A program made the translations under genes and the position numbers. The notes under the pieces are model-generated. The model worked only from the letters and a program-made list of their open reading frames with translations. It was not told the DNA's origin and did no database searches. Positions 40,431-49,489 of a stretch of DNA of 61,104 bases are shown here, one piece after another. This DNA is from Streptomyces sp. Ru72 (GTDB lineage: Bacteria; Actinomycetota; Actinomycetes; Streptomycetales; Streptomycetaceae), in contig NZ_PQSR01000038.1 in NCBI RefSeq assembly GCF_002920635.1, positions 1-61,104 on the forward strand, in the 5' to 3' direction. The first letter of the stretch is position 1. Every line of letters starts with the position of its first letter.

Positions 40431-42689
40431 TTGAAGTTCACCGACGGCTACTGGCTGCTGCGCGAAGGCGTCACCTCGGCCCACCCGGTGCAGGTCCTGG
40501 ACGTGACCGCGCCCCCGGGCGCCCTGGAGATCCACGCTCCGACCCAGCCCATCCGCCACCGCGGCGACCTGCTGAAGGGACCGGTCGTGACGATCAGCGC
40601 CCACGCGCCGATGCCGGACGTCATCGGCCTGACCTTCACGCACTTCGAGGGAGAGCAGTCCCGGGGGCCGAGGTTCGAGATCCAGCGGGACGACGACTTC
40701 ACGCCGCACGCCGAGTACGACGAGGAGACGGCCACCCTCACCGCGGGCGCCCTCTCCGTCCGCGTCGCCCGCACCGGCGCCTGGCACGTCGACTTCCTCG
40801 CCCACGGCCGCACCCTCACCACCAGCGGCCCCAAGAACATGGGCATCATGCGCGACGCCACCGGCGCCCACTACCTGCGCGAACAACTCAACCTCGGCGT
40901 CGGCACCTCGGTCTACGGCCTCGGCGAACGCTTCGGGCCGCTGGTGAAGAACGGCCAGGTCGTCGACATCTGGAACGCGGACGGCGGCACCGCCACCGAA
41001 CAGGCCTACAAGAACGTCCCGTTCTTCCTGACGGACGCGGGCTACGGCGTGTTCGTCGACCACCCGGGCAAGGTGTCCTTCGAGGTCGGCTCGGAGGCGG
41101 TGTCGCGGGTCCAGTTCAGCGTGGAGAGCCAGCAGTTGACGTACTACGTCATCTACGGGCCCACCCCGAAGGACATCCTGCGCAAGTACACGGCCCTCAC
41201 CGGCCGCCCGGCCCTGCCGCCCGCCTGGTCGTTCGGCCTGTGGCTGTCGACCTCCTTCACCACCTCCTACGACGAGGCCACGGTCACCTCCTTCATCGAC
41301 GGCATGAAGGAACGCGAACTTCCGCTGTCGGTCTTCCACTTCGACTGCTTCTGGATGCGCGAGTTCAACTGGTGCGACTTCCAGTGGGACCCGCGGGTCT
41401 TCCCCGACCCGGAGGGCATGCTCTCCCGCCTGAAGGAGCGCGGGCTGCGGGTGTGCGTGTGGATCAACCCCTACATCGCGCAGCGCTCGCCGCTGTTCGC
41501 CGAGGGCAAGGCCCTGGGCCATCTGCTGAAGAAGCCGGACGGCAGCGTGTGGCAGTGGGACCTGTGGCAGCCGGGCATGGCCCTGGTCGACTTCACCAGC
41601 CCCGACGCCCGTGACTGGTACGCCGCCAAGCTGGAGGCGCTGCTCGCCCAGGGCGTCGACTGCTTCAAGACCGACTTCGGGGAGCGCATCCCGGTCGACG
41701 TGGCCTACGCGGACGGCTCCGACCCGGAGCGGATGCACAACTACTACACGTACCTGTACAACCGCACCGTCTTCGAGGTGCTGCGCAAGCACCGCGGTGA
41801 GCAGGAGGCCGTGGTCTTCGCCCGCTCGGCGACCGCGGGCAGCCAGAAGTTCCCCGTGCACTGGGGCGGCGACTGCGAGGCCACGTACGAGTCGATGGCC
41901 GAGTCGCTGCGCGGCGGGCTCAGCCTCGGTCTGTCGGGCTTCGGTTTCTGGAGCCACGACATCGGCGGCTTCGAGGGCACGCCGACCCCGGCGCTGTTCA
42001 AGCGGTGGCTGGCCTTCGGGCTGCTGTCCTCGCACAGCCGGCTGCACGGCAGCTCCTCCTACCGGGTGCCGTGGCTGTTCGACGAGGAGTCCGTGGACGT
42101 GCTGCGGCACTTCACCCGGCTCAAGCTGCGCCTGATGCCGTACCTGTACGAGGCCGCGCGCACCGCCCAGGCCGAGGGCGTGCCGATGATGCGGGCGATG
42201 GTGCTGGAGTTCCCGGACGACCCCGGCTGCGCGCACCTGGAGCGGCAGTACATGCTCGGCCCGGACCTGCTGGTCGCGCCGGTCTTCAGCGACGAGGGGG
42301 ATGTCTCCTACTACGTGCCCGAGGGCACCTGGACCGACTACCTGACCGGGCGGACGGTGACCGGCCCGCGCTGGGTGCGGGAACGGCACGGGTTCTCCAG
42401 CGTTCCGCTCCTGGTCAGGCCGGGTGCGGTGATCCCGGTCGGCGCGGTGGACGACCGCCCCGACTATCCGTACGCCGACGGGGTCACCCTGCGCGCGTTC
42501 GGGCTCCCGCAGGGCGCGCAGGTGACGGTGCCCGTCGGGGACGTGACCTTCACCGTCGTACGGGAGGGGAGGACACTGCGCGCCTCCTGCAGCGATCCCC
42601 GGGCGCCCTGGGCCCTGGCGAGCGGTGAGCGGACCGCCCGTGCGGCGGCGGGCACCGGGTTCCTCTCGCTGGAGCTGGAGTCGGAGTGA
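40431..42689 (+). CDS. yicI: Alpha-xylosidase, glycoside hydrolase family 31 (YicI type)
   Basis: The predicted product is 752 residues, close to E. coli YicI. It starts with TTG 40431 nine bases after the permease stop, with GGGGG as ribosome site. The N-terminal beta-sandwich is followed by the barrel. The nucleophile is Asp415 in KTDFGERIP and the acid/base is Asp481 in HWGGDC, both one residue off YicI numbering. FWMREFNWCDFQWDPRVFPDPEGM matches the xylosidase-type pocket that accepts xylose rather than glucose. It has no signal, so it cleaves alpha-xylosides after import. Confidence 0.93.
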   Translation: MKFTDGYWLLREGVTSAHPVQVLDVTAPPGALEIHAPTQPIRHRGDLLKGPVVTISAHAPMPDVIGLTFTHFEGEQSRGPRFEIQRDDDFTPHAEYDEETATLTAGALSVRVARTGAWHVDFLAHGRTLTTSGPKNMGIMRDATGAHYLREQLNLGVGTSVYGLGERFGPLVKNGQVVDIWNADGGTATEQAYKNVPFFLTDAGYGVFVDHPGKVSFEVGSEAVSRVQFSVESQQLTYYVIYGPTPKDILRKYTALTGRPALPPAWSFGLWLSTSFTTSYDEATVTSFIDGMKERELPLSVFHFDCFWMREFNWCDFQWDPRVFPDPEGMLSRLKERGLRVCVWINPYIAQRSPLFAEGKALGHLLKKPDGSVWQWDLWQPGMALVDFTSPDARDWYAAKLEALLAQGVDCFKTDFGERIPVDVAYADGSDPERMHNYYTYLYNRTVFEVLRKHRGEQEAVVFARSATAGSQKFPVHWGGDCEATYESMAESLRGGLSLGLSGFGFWSHDIGGFEGTPTPALFKRWLAFGLLSSHSRLHGSSSYRVPWLFDEESVDVLRHFTRLKLRLMPYLYEAARTAQAEGVPMMRAMVLEFPDDPGCAHLERQYMLGPDLLVAPVFSDEGDVSYYVPEGTWTDYLTGRTVTGPRWVRERHGFSSVPLLVRPGAVIPVGAVDDRPDYPYADGVTLRAFGLPQGAQVTVPVGDVTFTVVREGRTLRASCSDPRAPWALASGERTARAAAGTGFLSLELESE

Positions 42690-42720
42690 TGGTTCCTCCC
42701 CCCACAGGAGCTGGACTGAC

Positions 42721-43731
42721 ATGGTGAAGATCACGGACGTGGCCCGGCACGCGGGGGTCTCCCCCAGCACCGTCTCGTACGCCCTCAGCGGCAAGCGCCC
42801 CATCTCCGAGGAGACCCGGCTGCGCATCGAGGAGGCCATCCGCGAGCTGGGCTACCGCCCGCACGCCGGCGCCCGCGCGCTGGCCAGCAGCCGGTCCAAC
42901 GTGCTGGCGCTGGTGATGCCGCTGCGCTCCGGGATCAACGTCCCGGTGGTGATGCAGTTCGCGGTGTCGGTGGTGACGGCCGCACGCCGGCACGACCACG
43001 ACGTGCTGCTGCTCACCCAGGAGGAGGGCGAGGAGGGTCTGCGGCGGGTGGCGGACACGGCGCTGGTGGACGCGCTGATCGTGATGGACGTCCAGTTGCA
43101 CGATCCGCGGCTGCCGCTGCTGCGGGCCCTGGACCGGCCGTCCGTGCTGATCGGCTTCCCTGCCTCCCCGCAGGGGCTGACCTGCATCGACCTCGACTTC
43201 ATGGCGGCTGGTGAACTGTGCGTGGAGCACCTGGCGGGACTCGGACACCGGGTCGTCGCGCTGGTGGGGTCGCCGCCGGAGGTGTACGTGCGGGGCACCG
43301 GGTTCGCACAGCGGGTGGTGCAGGGGTTCACCGCGGCGGCCGACCGGCACCGGCTGGTGTCGTCGGTGCACCCGTGCGAGGCCGCGCCGGCCGCCGCGCG
43401 CGGGGTCGCCGAGCGACTGCTGCGCGAGCAGCCCGCGCTGACCGGGGTGGTCGTGCACAACGAGGCGGTCCTCGAGCCGCTGATCGACGCCTTCGGTTCG
43501 CTCGGCCTGCGCGTACCCGACGATCTGTCCCTCACCGCGATCTGCCCGGAGGAACAGGCCGCCGGCGCCCGGGTACCGGTCACGTCCGTCGCCATCCCGT
43601 CCGCCGAGGTGGGTGAGCGGGCGGTGGAACTGCTGATGAAGAAGCTGGGCGGGTCGCCAGTTCCGGAGGCCACCCTGCTCGTCCCGCACCTCACGCTCCG
43701 CGCGAGCACCGCACCGCGCTCCGCGTCCTGA
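42721..43731 (+). CDS. LacI-family regulator of the alpha-xyloside operon
   Basis: The predicted product is 336 residues. The helix-turn-helix is VKITDVARHAGVSPSTVSYALSGKRP (2-27), the hinge ELGYRPHAGARALAS is intact, and the sugar-binding domain follows. It is the last gene of the operon apart from the GH3 gene 84 bases on, all on one strand, so it probably represses its own operon through the palindrome at 37241 and relieves on binding xylose or isoprimeverose. Confidence 0.9.
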   Translation: MVKITDVARHAGVSPSTVSYALSGKRPISEETRLRIEEAIRELGYRPHAGARALASSRSNVLALVMPLRSGINVPVVMQFAVSVVTAARRHDHDVLLLTQEEGEEGLRRVADTALVDALIVMDVQLHDPRLPLLRALDRPSVLIGFPASPQGLTCIDLDFMAAGELCVEHLAGLGHRVVALVGSPPEVYVRGTGFAQRVVQGFTAAADRHRLVSSVHPCEAAPAAARGVAERLLREQPALTGVVVHNEAVLEPLIDAFGSLGLRVPDDLSLTAICPEEQAAGARVPVTSVAIPSAEVGERAVELLMKKLGGSPVPEATLLVPHLTLRASTAPRSAS

Positions 43732-43814
43732 AGCCCGGAAGGCGGGAAGCCGCGGAGCCCTGGAATCAGAACGGATTCGTCCCGTTGCAAGGCCCTGACC
43801 GAAGGAGCCGTGGC

Positions 43815-46715
43815 ATGACAGGCACGCGAGGAAGACGCAGAACCACCCTGGCCGTGGCGCTCGCCCTGATCGCGGGGCTCGGCGCCACCGTCCCCGCCCA
43901 GGCCGACGACCCCGCCTACCCCTTCCGCAACCCGAACCTCCCCGTCGAGAAGCGCGTGGACGACCTCCTCTCCCGCCTCACCCTCGACGAGAGGATCTCC
44001 CTCCTCCACCAGTACGAACCCGCCATCCCCCGCCTCGGCATCCAGTCCTTCCGCACCGGCACCGAGGCCCTGCACGGCGTGGCCTGGCTCGGGAAGACGA
44101 CGGTCTTCCCCCAGGCCATCGGGCTCGCCTCCACCTGGGACCCTTCGCTGATCCGACAGGTCGGTTCGGCGGTCGGCGACGAGGCGCGCGGCTTCCAGCA
44201 GCAGCGCCCGGCGGGCTGGGGCCTCAACCTGTGGGCGCCCGTGGTCAACCTGCTGCGGGACCCGCGCTGGGGCCGCAACGAGGAGGGCTACTCCGAGGAC
44301 CCGTACCTCACCGGCTCGATCTCCACCGCCTACGGCACGGGACTGACGGGCGGCGACCCGAACCACCTGAAGACAGCACCCACCATCAAGCACTTCCTCG
44401 CCAACAACAACGAGGAACACCGCGACACCACGTCCTCCGAACTGCGCCCGCGCGTGCTGAAGGAGTACGACGAGGAGGCGTTCAAGCCGGCGATCGAGGC
44501 GGACGCGGCGACGGGCGTCATGTCCTCGTACAACCTCGTCAACGGCCGTCCCAACACGGTCAATCCCGCCATGGACGACACCGTGCGCGGCTGGACCTCG
44601 CAGGACCTGCTGAACGTCACGGACGCCGCCGGGCCCGGCAACCTGGTCGGCAGCCAGAAGTACTACGGCACCCAGAGCGAGGCGGACGCGGCGGCACTGA
44701 AGGCCGGCATCGACAGCTTCACCGAAAACGACGCGGACTCAGGGCCGACGACGACCGCGATCAAGTCGGCGCTGTCGTCGGGCTTGTTGAAGGAGTCGGA
44801 CGTCGACACCGCGGCACGCCATGTCCTGAGCATCCGGGTCCGGCTCGGCGAGTTCGACCCGGGCGGCGGCACGTACGGCTCCATCGACGCGTCCGTCATC
44901 GACAGCCCGCAGCACCGGGCACTGGCGCGCAAGGCGGCTACGGAGGGGGCGGTGCTGCTGAAGAACGACGGCGCGCTGCCGCTGAAGAAGTCGGGGAGCG
45001 CGGCAGTGGTCGGCCCGCTCGCCGACACGCTCTACACGGACTGGTACTCGGGCAGTCTGCCGTACGCGGTGACGCCGAAGGACGGCATCGAGGCCAAGCT
45101 CGGCACGTCCGTGGCGAGCAGCGAGGGCGTGGACCGGATCGCGCTGAAGGACACGGCGACCGGTAAATACGTGACCGCCGGTACCGGAGATGCGGGAGCG
45201 CCGCTGAAGGAGACGACGGAGAACGGCGCCGGCGCGCAGTTCGACGTGTACGACTGGGGCTCGGGAGTCGTCACCCTCCGCTCGGCGGCGAACGGAAAGT
45301 ACGTCGGCTACAACTGGTCGAACTTCGTCAACGACCAGACGCAGCCGAACGGCTGGTTTGTGCAGCAGCAGTTCAAGCTGGAGCGGCAGGACGACGGGAC
45401 GTACCTGCTGCGGTACGCGGGCTACGAGACCGGCGAGTCGTGGTGGTCGAACCCGGTGTACCTGGGTCCGGTGGATGCCGACGGCACGCTCGGCCTGGTG
45501 GCCAGGGACAAGGCCGCGCACTACGCCAAGGACGTGGTCCGCAGCGGCATCGACGACGCGGTGGCCGCGGTGAAGGGCAGGGACACCGCTGTGGTGGTGG
45601 TCGGCTCGATGCCGGCGATCAACGGGCGCGAGGCCCACGACCGTACGGACATGGGCCTGGCCCCGTCGCAGGAGGCTCTGGTCGAGGCGGTCCACAAGGC
45701 CAACCCGAAGACGGTGGTCGTGGTCGAGAACAGCTACCCCACCACGCTGGGCGCACTGCAGAAGGAGGTCCCGGCCCTGCTGTGGACGACCCACGCGGGC
45801 CAGGAGACGGGCAACGCGCTGGCCGACCTGCTGTACGGCGACGCCAACCCGGCGGGCCGCCTGACGCAGACGTGGTACCGCTCGGAGTCCGACCTCCCCT
45901 CGATCCTGGACTACGACATCATCAAGTCGAACCGGACGTACCTGTACTACAAGGGACAGCCGCTCTACCCCTTCGGCTACGGGCTGTCGTACACGACGTT
46001 CCGCTACGGCGGGCTGCAGCGGGTCCCGGACGGCTACGCGGTGAAGGTCGCCAACACGGGCCGCCGGGCCGGCGACGAGGTGGTCCAGCTGTACGTCCAC
46101 CAGCGGGAATCCCGCGACAAGCAGCCGCTGAAGCAGCTGAAGGCGTACGCACGGGTGTCGCTGAAGCCGGGCGAGACGAAGACGGTCCGCCTGAAGCTGC
46201 GGGAGGCGGACCTGGCGCACTGGGACGTCACGCGCTCGAAGTGGGTCGTGGAGACGGGGACGTACGACGTGATGGTCGGCGCGTCGTCGACGGACATCCG
46301 CGCGCGGACGTCGCTGGGGGTGCGCGGCGAGACGATCCCGCCCCGGGACCTCTCAGGGGTGACGCGGGCGGAGAACTTCGACGACTACAGCGCGACCAGC
46401 CTGGTGGACGAGTCCAAGGCGAGCGGGACGGCGGTGTCGGCTTCCGCGGACGGGGCGTGGCTGAAGTTCGCGGACACGCGGCTGGGTTCGGGCGCGTCGG
46501 CGGTGACGGCGCGGCTGGCGGGCGCCGCCGGAACGCTGGAGGTCCGGCTGGGCTCGCCCACGGGCAGGCTGGTGGGCACGGCACACTTCGACGGGACGTC
46601 GTCGCCCTACACCTACGACACGGTGACGGCTGCGCTGACAGGAGCGAGGGGTCGTGCGGACGTGTACCTGGTGCTGAGCAAGGGGCTTCGGCTCTCGACG
46701 TTCACGCTTCGCTGA
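43815..46715 (+). CDS. Secreted multidomain glycoside hydrolase family 3 protein
   Basis: The predicted product is 966 residues. ATG 43815 follows GAAGGAG and gives a signal peptide (RGRRRTTLAVALALIAGLG, cleavage near AQA; possibly Tat). The GH3 N-domain (about 40-300) has KTAPTIKHFLANNNEEHRD and a putative nucleophile Asp270 in NVTDA. The GH3 C-domain has LLKNDGALPLKK and DRTDMGL. Inserted at about 437-550 is a beta-trefoil/fascin-like module (TGKYVTAG, NGKYVGYNW). A fibronectin-like domain follows (about 728-835), then a CBM6-like C-terminal domain (about 850-966, RAENFDDYSATSLVD). It probably trims beta-linked glucose or xylose from plant oligosaccharides outside the cell, feeding the transporter upstream. 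Confidence 0.88.
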   Translation: MTGTRGRRRTTLAVALALIAGLGATVPAQADDPAYPFRNPNLPVEKRVDDLLSRLTLDERISLLHQYEPAIPRLGIQSFRTGTEALHGVAWLGKTTVFPQAIGLASTWDPSLIRQVGSAVGDEARGFQQQRPAGWGLNLWAPVVNLLRDPRWGRNEEGYSEDPYLTGSISTAYGTGLTGGDPNHLKTAPTIKHFLANNNEEHRDTTSSELRPRVLKEYDEEAFKPAIEADAATGVMSSYNLVNGRPNTVNPAMDDTVRGWTSQDLLNVTDAAGPGNLVGSQKYYGTQSEADAAALKAGIDSFTENDADSGPTTTAIKSALSSGLLKESDVDTAARHVLSIRVRLGEFDPGGGTYGSIDASVIDSPQHRALARKAATEGAVLLKNDGALPLKKSGSAAVVGPLADTLYTDWYSGSLPYAVTPKDGIEAKLGTSVASSEGVDRIALKDTATGKYVTAGTGDAGAPLKETTENGAGAQFDVYDWGSGVVTLRSAANGKYVGYNWSNFVNDQTQPNGWFVQQQFKLERQDDGTYLLRYAGYETGESWWSNPVYLGPVDADGTLGLVARDKAAHYAKDVVRSGIDDAVAAVKGRDTAVVVVGSMPAINGREAHDRTDMGLAPSQEALVEAVHKANPKTVVVVENSYPTTLGALQKEVPALLWTTHAGQETGNALADLLYGDANPAGRLTQTWYRSESDLPSILDYDIIKSNRTYLYYKGQPLYPFGYGLSYTTFRYGGLQRVPDGYAVKVANTGRRAGDEVVQLYVHQRESRDKQPLKQLKAYARVSLKPGETKTVRLKLREADLAHWDVTRSKWVVETGTYDVMVGASSTDIRARTSLGVRGETIPPRDLSGVTRAENFDDYSATSLVDESKASGTAVSASADGAWLKFADTRLGSGASAVTARLAGAAGTLEVRLGSPTGRLVGTAHFDGTSSPYTYDTVTAALTGARGRADVYLVLSKGLRLSTFTLR

Positions 46716-46725
46716 CGCCCCGGAC

Positions 46726-46753
46726 CGCGTACCGGCTCCCGAGCCGGTACGCG
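46726..46753. terminator. Terminator between convergent genes
   Basis: CGCGTACCGGCTC (46726-46738) pairs perfectly with GAGCCGGTACGCG (46741-46753). It can end both the GH3 gene and the YqeY-like gene. Confidence 0.75.
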
Positions 46754-46763
46754 GCGCACCGGT

Positions 46764-47126
46764 TCACCCGGTGCCCGGATCCTCGAGGAACCGGAGCAGC
46801 ACAGCGGCCTCCGCCCTCAGCCGCGCGGCCCGGTCGGCATGCCCGGGGACGGTCAACCGGTCCGCGGCCTGAAGTCGCTCGGTCGCCTCGGCCCGCACGA
46901 TGTCCGCCACGGTTCGCTCGCTCAGCTCCCGACGCTGTGCCTCCGTGACGCCGACACCGACCGGCGACTCCTCGAGGGCTGTGCCGCGCAGCTCGGCTTC
47001 GCCCGCCGGCACCGCCTCGGCATTGTCCAACGCGGCGAGCGTGGCGCGCAGGGCGCTCACCGCGACTTTGTCGCGGGCGCGCATCGCTTCCGGGAGGGCT
47101 TGTCGCATGCGAAGACGTAAGGTCAT
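46764..47126 (-). CDS. GatB/YqeY-domain-like small protein
   Basis: The predicted product is 120 residues, from ATG 47126. LRLRMRQALPEAMRARDKVAVSALRATLAALDNAEAV matches the opening of YqeY-like proteins, which resemble the tail of the GatB amidotransferase subunit. The second half has ESPVGVGVTEAQRRELSERTVADIVRAEATER and a final helix. It is probably cytoplasmic and its role is unclear. The ribosome site is weak. Confidence 0.7.
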   Translation of the reverse strand: MTLRLRMRQALPEAMRARDKVAVSALRATLAALDNAEAVPAGEAELRGTALEESPVGVGVTEAQRRELSERTVADIVRAEATERLQAADRLTVPGHADRAARLRAEAAVLLRFLEDPGTG

Positions 47127-47217
47127 GCCGCTGACCGTATGACCTGCCTCCTGGGCCGACAACGGGATATCGACGAGCGGGGTCACATGTGCGGTGTACG
47201 GCGGTTCCGCGATGACT

Positions 47218-48165
47218 TCACATCCGCTGTGGCGTGCGGACCGCGTCGCGTACCTGAGCGACCCGGGCACGCACCGTCGCGTGCTGCACTCGGCTGGAGC
47301 CTGCCCCCGCGCTGCCGTCCCCGCCACGGCAGGCGCGGCAGAGACCGCCGAGCAGTGCCTCCGGGCGGCCGGGGACGCCGCAGCCGGTGCACTCCATAAG
47401 GGTGCGGGGCGTGCGGGAGGGTGTGGCGGGGCGCTCGGGCGGCATCTTGTCGATCAGTCTGCGCTGGACGAAGCCCCGGGGCGAGTACACCTGCTCGGGC
47501 AGGCCGGCGAGGAGGGCCTGCGTGAAGTACTCCGGAGTCGCGCCGCGGGCCAGCCAGTCCTCGGCCAGCTGTTCCAGGTCGGAGCAGTCGCCGGAGGAAA
47601 GGGCGAGGCGGGGGTCGCGGAGACCGAGTCCGGCGAGAGCGGCGTAGGCGGCGGAGGGACGACCTACCGCCTGCGGGTGCGACAGTTTCGGCTGGAGTGT
47701 TGCAGTGGGGGTGACCTCGGGTTCGGAGGCCATCCGGGGCACCGGGTCACCGTCGAGGAACCGGGCCCACCATTCGTCGTCACGTGCGGTGCGTGACCAG
47801 TAGGTGTGGAAGACCCAGCGGGTGCCGGTGGCGGTTCCGCCTTCCCCACCGGGCTCGATGCGACGACGTACGCGGCGCAGGTGTCCGGCCCTGCTGAGCT
47901 CGTTGAGCGCGGATCGGACGGCCTGTTGCCCGTAGAGGGGCTGGAACCTGGCGATGGTCTTGGCGTCCATGGCCGCGTTCTCGGGGAGTCGGTCGAGGAG
48001 GCCCGCGAGGTACGCCTCACGGACCGAGAGGTGATCGAAGTCCCCGGCTCGGGACGGCGATTGGTCGGGCGCGGACCGCTTGCCGTAACCGGGCTTGGCC
48101 ATGGGATGCGCTGCGGGCGCGGGCAGGGCAGCGCTAGAGTTTTCGTAAGCCACGAGATCGTCCAT
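47218..48165 (-). CDS. Winged-helix hypothetical protein with C-terminal zinc ribbon
   Basis: The predicted product is 315 residues. Residues about 45-105 read like a winged helix (LSVREAYLAGLLDRL, MDAKTIARFQPLYGQQAVRSALNELSRAGHLRRV). A C4 ribbon is near 270-290 (CTGCGVPGRPEALLGGLCRAC). It is a Streptomyces accessory-type DNA-binding protein of unknown target. The start could also be the ATG at residue 22. Confidence 0.65.
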   Translation of the reverse strand: MDDLVAYENSSAALPAPAAHPMAKPGYGKRSAPDQSPSRAGDFDHLSVREAYLAGLLDRLPENAAMDAKTIARFQPLYGQQAVRSALNELSRAGHLRRVRRRIEPGGEGGTATGTRWVFHTYWSRTARDDEWWARFLDGDPVPRMASEPEVTPTATLQPKLSHPQAVGRPSAAYAALAGLGLRDPRLALSSGDCSDLEQLAEDWLARGATPEYFTQALLAGLPEQVYSPRGFVQRRLIDKMPPERPATPSRTPRTLMECTGCGVPGRPEALLGGLCRACRGGDGSAGAGSSRVQHATVRARVAQVRDAVRTPQRM

Positions 48166-48182
48166 TCCGATCTTGAGGTGAG

Positions 48183-48216
48183 ACCCCGGCGGGTGTTGGT
48201 AGCACCCGGCCGGGGT
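48183..48216 (-). terminator. Terminator of the HTH-DUF397 operon
   Basis: ACCCCGG and GGGTG (48183-48195) pair with CACCC and CCGGGGT (48203-48216), with a small internal bulge and a 7-base loop. It lies downstream of the DUF397 gene on the minus strand. Confidence 0.5.
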
Positions 48217-48368
48217 TGTTCGTTGTTGCGCACGCTAGAGGGTCGCGACAGTGGGTCGCAACCCGCTCACGAAAAGTGACACGGCCTGGTATGGGCGGGT
48301 GGGTGGGTGAGCCTTACCGCCCCTTCCTTGGAAAAGGGGCTCGGACCTCGACGCCCGAAGCCCGGGGC

Positions 48369-48569
48369 TCAGGCTTCGCCGGAGGCGTAGGCGAGAAAAG
48401 CGTTCCAGGCGTCGGCGGGCACGGCGAAGCGGGGGCTTCGAGCTCCGAGCTTCGAGTCGCGGACGTGGACGGTTCGGCGGGATTCGCTGGAGGGGTGGGC
48501 GACTTCGAGGCAGGCGCCGCCCTGAGAGTCGCTGTAGCTGGACTTGAACCATGCCAGCGTTTCGCTCAT
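48369..48569 (-). CDS. DUF397 protein
   Basis: The predicted product is 66 residues. FKSSYSDSQGGACLEVA, VHVRDSK and SPRFAVPADAWNAFLAY are the three DUF397 blocks. Its ATG overlaps the stop of the upstream HTH gene (ATGA). DUF397 genes usually accompany XRE/DUF5753 regulators and small ATPases in Streptomyces; some such pairs behave like conservon-type or toxin-antitoxin-like modules. A decayed copy of its end is at 51462. Confidence 0.92.
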   Translation of the reverse strand: MSETLAWFKSSYSDSQGGACLEVAHPSSESRRTVHVRDSKLGARSPRFAVPADAWNAFLAYASGEA

Positions 48570-49384
48570 AGCTCTTCGGCCACCTTCCTGATGAACGCTG
48601 CCGACTCCTCAACCCCCAAGGCCTGCATGCGGATCATGCCATGCACTTGTGCGAGATCGCTGACCTTGTCGGCCTCGGAGTGCAGCACGCTCGTCTCCGG
48701 ACCCTCCACGTAAGCCAAGCGCTCGTGGTCGGCGGTCTCAAGCAGGATGAACGAGCCGTTGAGCGCGAGACCGCCACACTTCCCGAACGGCAACACCTGA
48801 ACGGACACGTTGCGCAGCCCGCCAACCTCCGTGAGGTGGAGCAGTTGTTGCCGCATGACAGTCCGCCCACCCACCCCCGTGCGCAGCGCTGCCTCATGGA
48901 TGACGAAGCCGTACACCGTTTTGGCACGCCGTGTCAGCGCTTCCTGCCGCGCCAGCCGTGCCCGAACCCGCTCCTCCACAGTTTCGTCGTCCAGCGGGGG
49001 ACAACTCTCACTGATCAGAGCCCGCGCGTACTGCCCCGTTTGCAACAGACCGGGAACCAGACCGAGCGAGTAGTCATGCACGGCGATCGCCTCAGCCTCG
49101 ATCGCCATGTACTCCTGCGACCGTGCCGGAAAGGGCTCGGGCTTCAGGAACTCGTGGGCAGCGACCAGCTTCCCCCTTGCCCCGCACATCTGGTCCGCGA
49201 CCTGCAACAACCGCAGCGTCGGCCGCCGCCTCCCGCACTCCATGGACTTGACGTACTCGTAGTCGTAACCGGCCTCGTCGGCGAGCGCCTGGCGGCTGAC
49301 CCCGGCCTCCTCCCGCCACAACTTGACCTGCCCACCGCAGTACCGCCAGTTCTGCTGCGCCTGCTGGGACTCCCCCGAAGCCAC
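48566..49384 (-). CDS. XRE-family regulator with DUF5753 domain
   Basis: The predicted product is 272 residues. GTG 49384 has GGAGG seven bases upstream. The helix-turn-helix at about 20-60 reads KLWREEAGVSRQALADEAGYDYEYVKSMECGRRRP. DUF5753 follows (EAEAIAVHDYSLGLVPGLLQTGQYARALI, VIHEAALRTGVGG, VQVLPFGKCGG). It is a repressor or partner of the DUF397 product, and divergent from the ATPase gene with a 105-base gap. Confidence 0.92.
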   Translation of the reverse strand: MASGESQQAQQNWRYCGGQVKLWREEAGVSRQALADEAGYDYEYVKSMECGRRRPTLRLLQVADQMCGARGKLVAAHEFLKPEPFPARSQEYMAIEAEAIAVHDYSLGLVPGLLQTGQYARALISESCPPLDDETVEERVRARLARQEALTRRAKTVYGFVIHEAALRTGVGGRTVMRQQLLHLTEVGGLRNVSVQVLPFGKCGGLALNGSFILLETADHERLAYVEGPETSVLHSEADKVSDLAQVHGMIRMQALGVEESAAFIRKVAEEL

Positions 49385-49489
49385 GACACCTCCACCGGTC
49401 TCCCGCCGACGCACCGTGTACAGCCACGCCGTGTACCCACTCCGCCACTCCCGGAGGCTATGCGCGAACCACCAGTCTGGCCTGGCGAA

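Noticed and set aside
39312..42839. 1175-codon minus-strand ORF opposite the permeases and GH31
   Set aside because: It is antisense to three clear genes with catalytic motifs. Composition is Arg/Gly/Val-rich and there is no ribosome site or domain.
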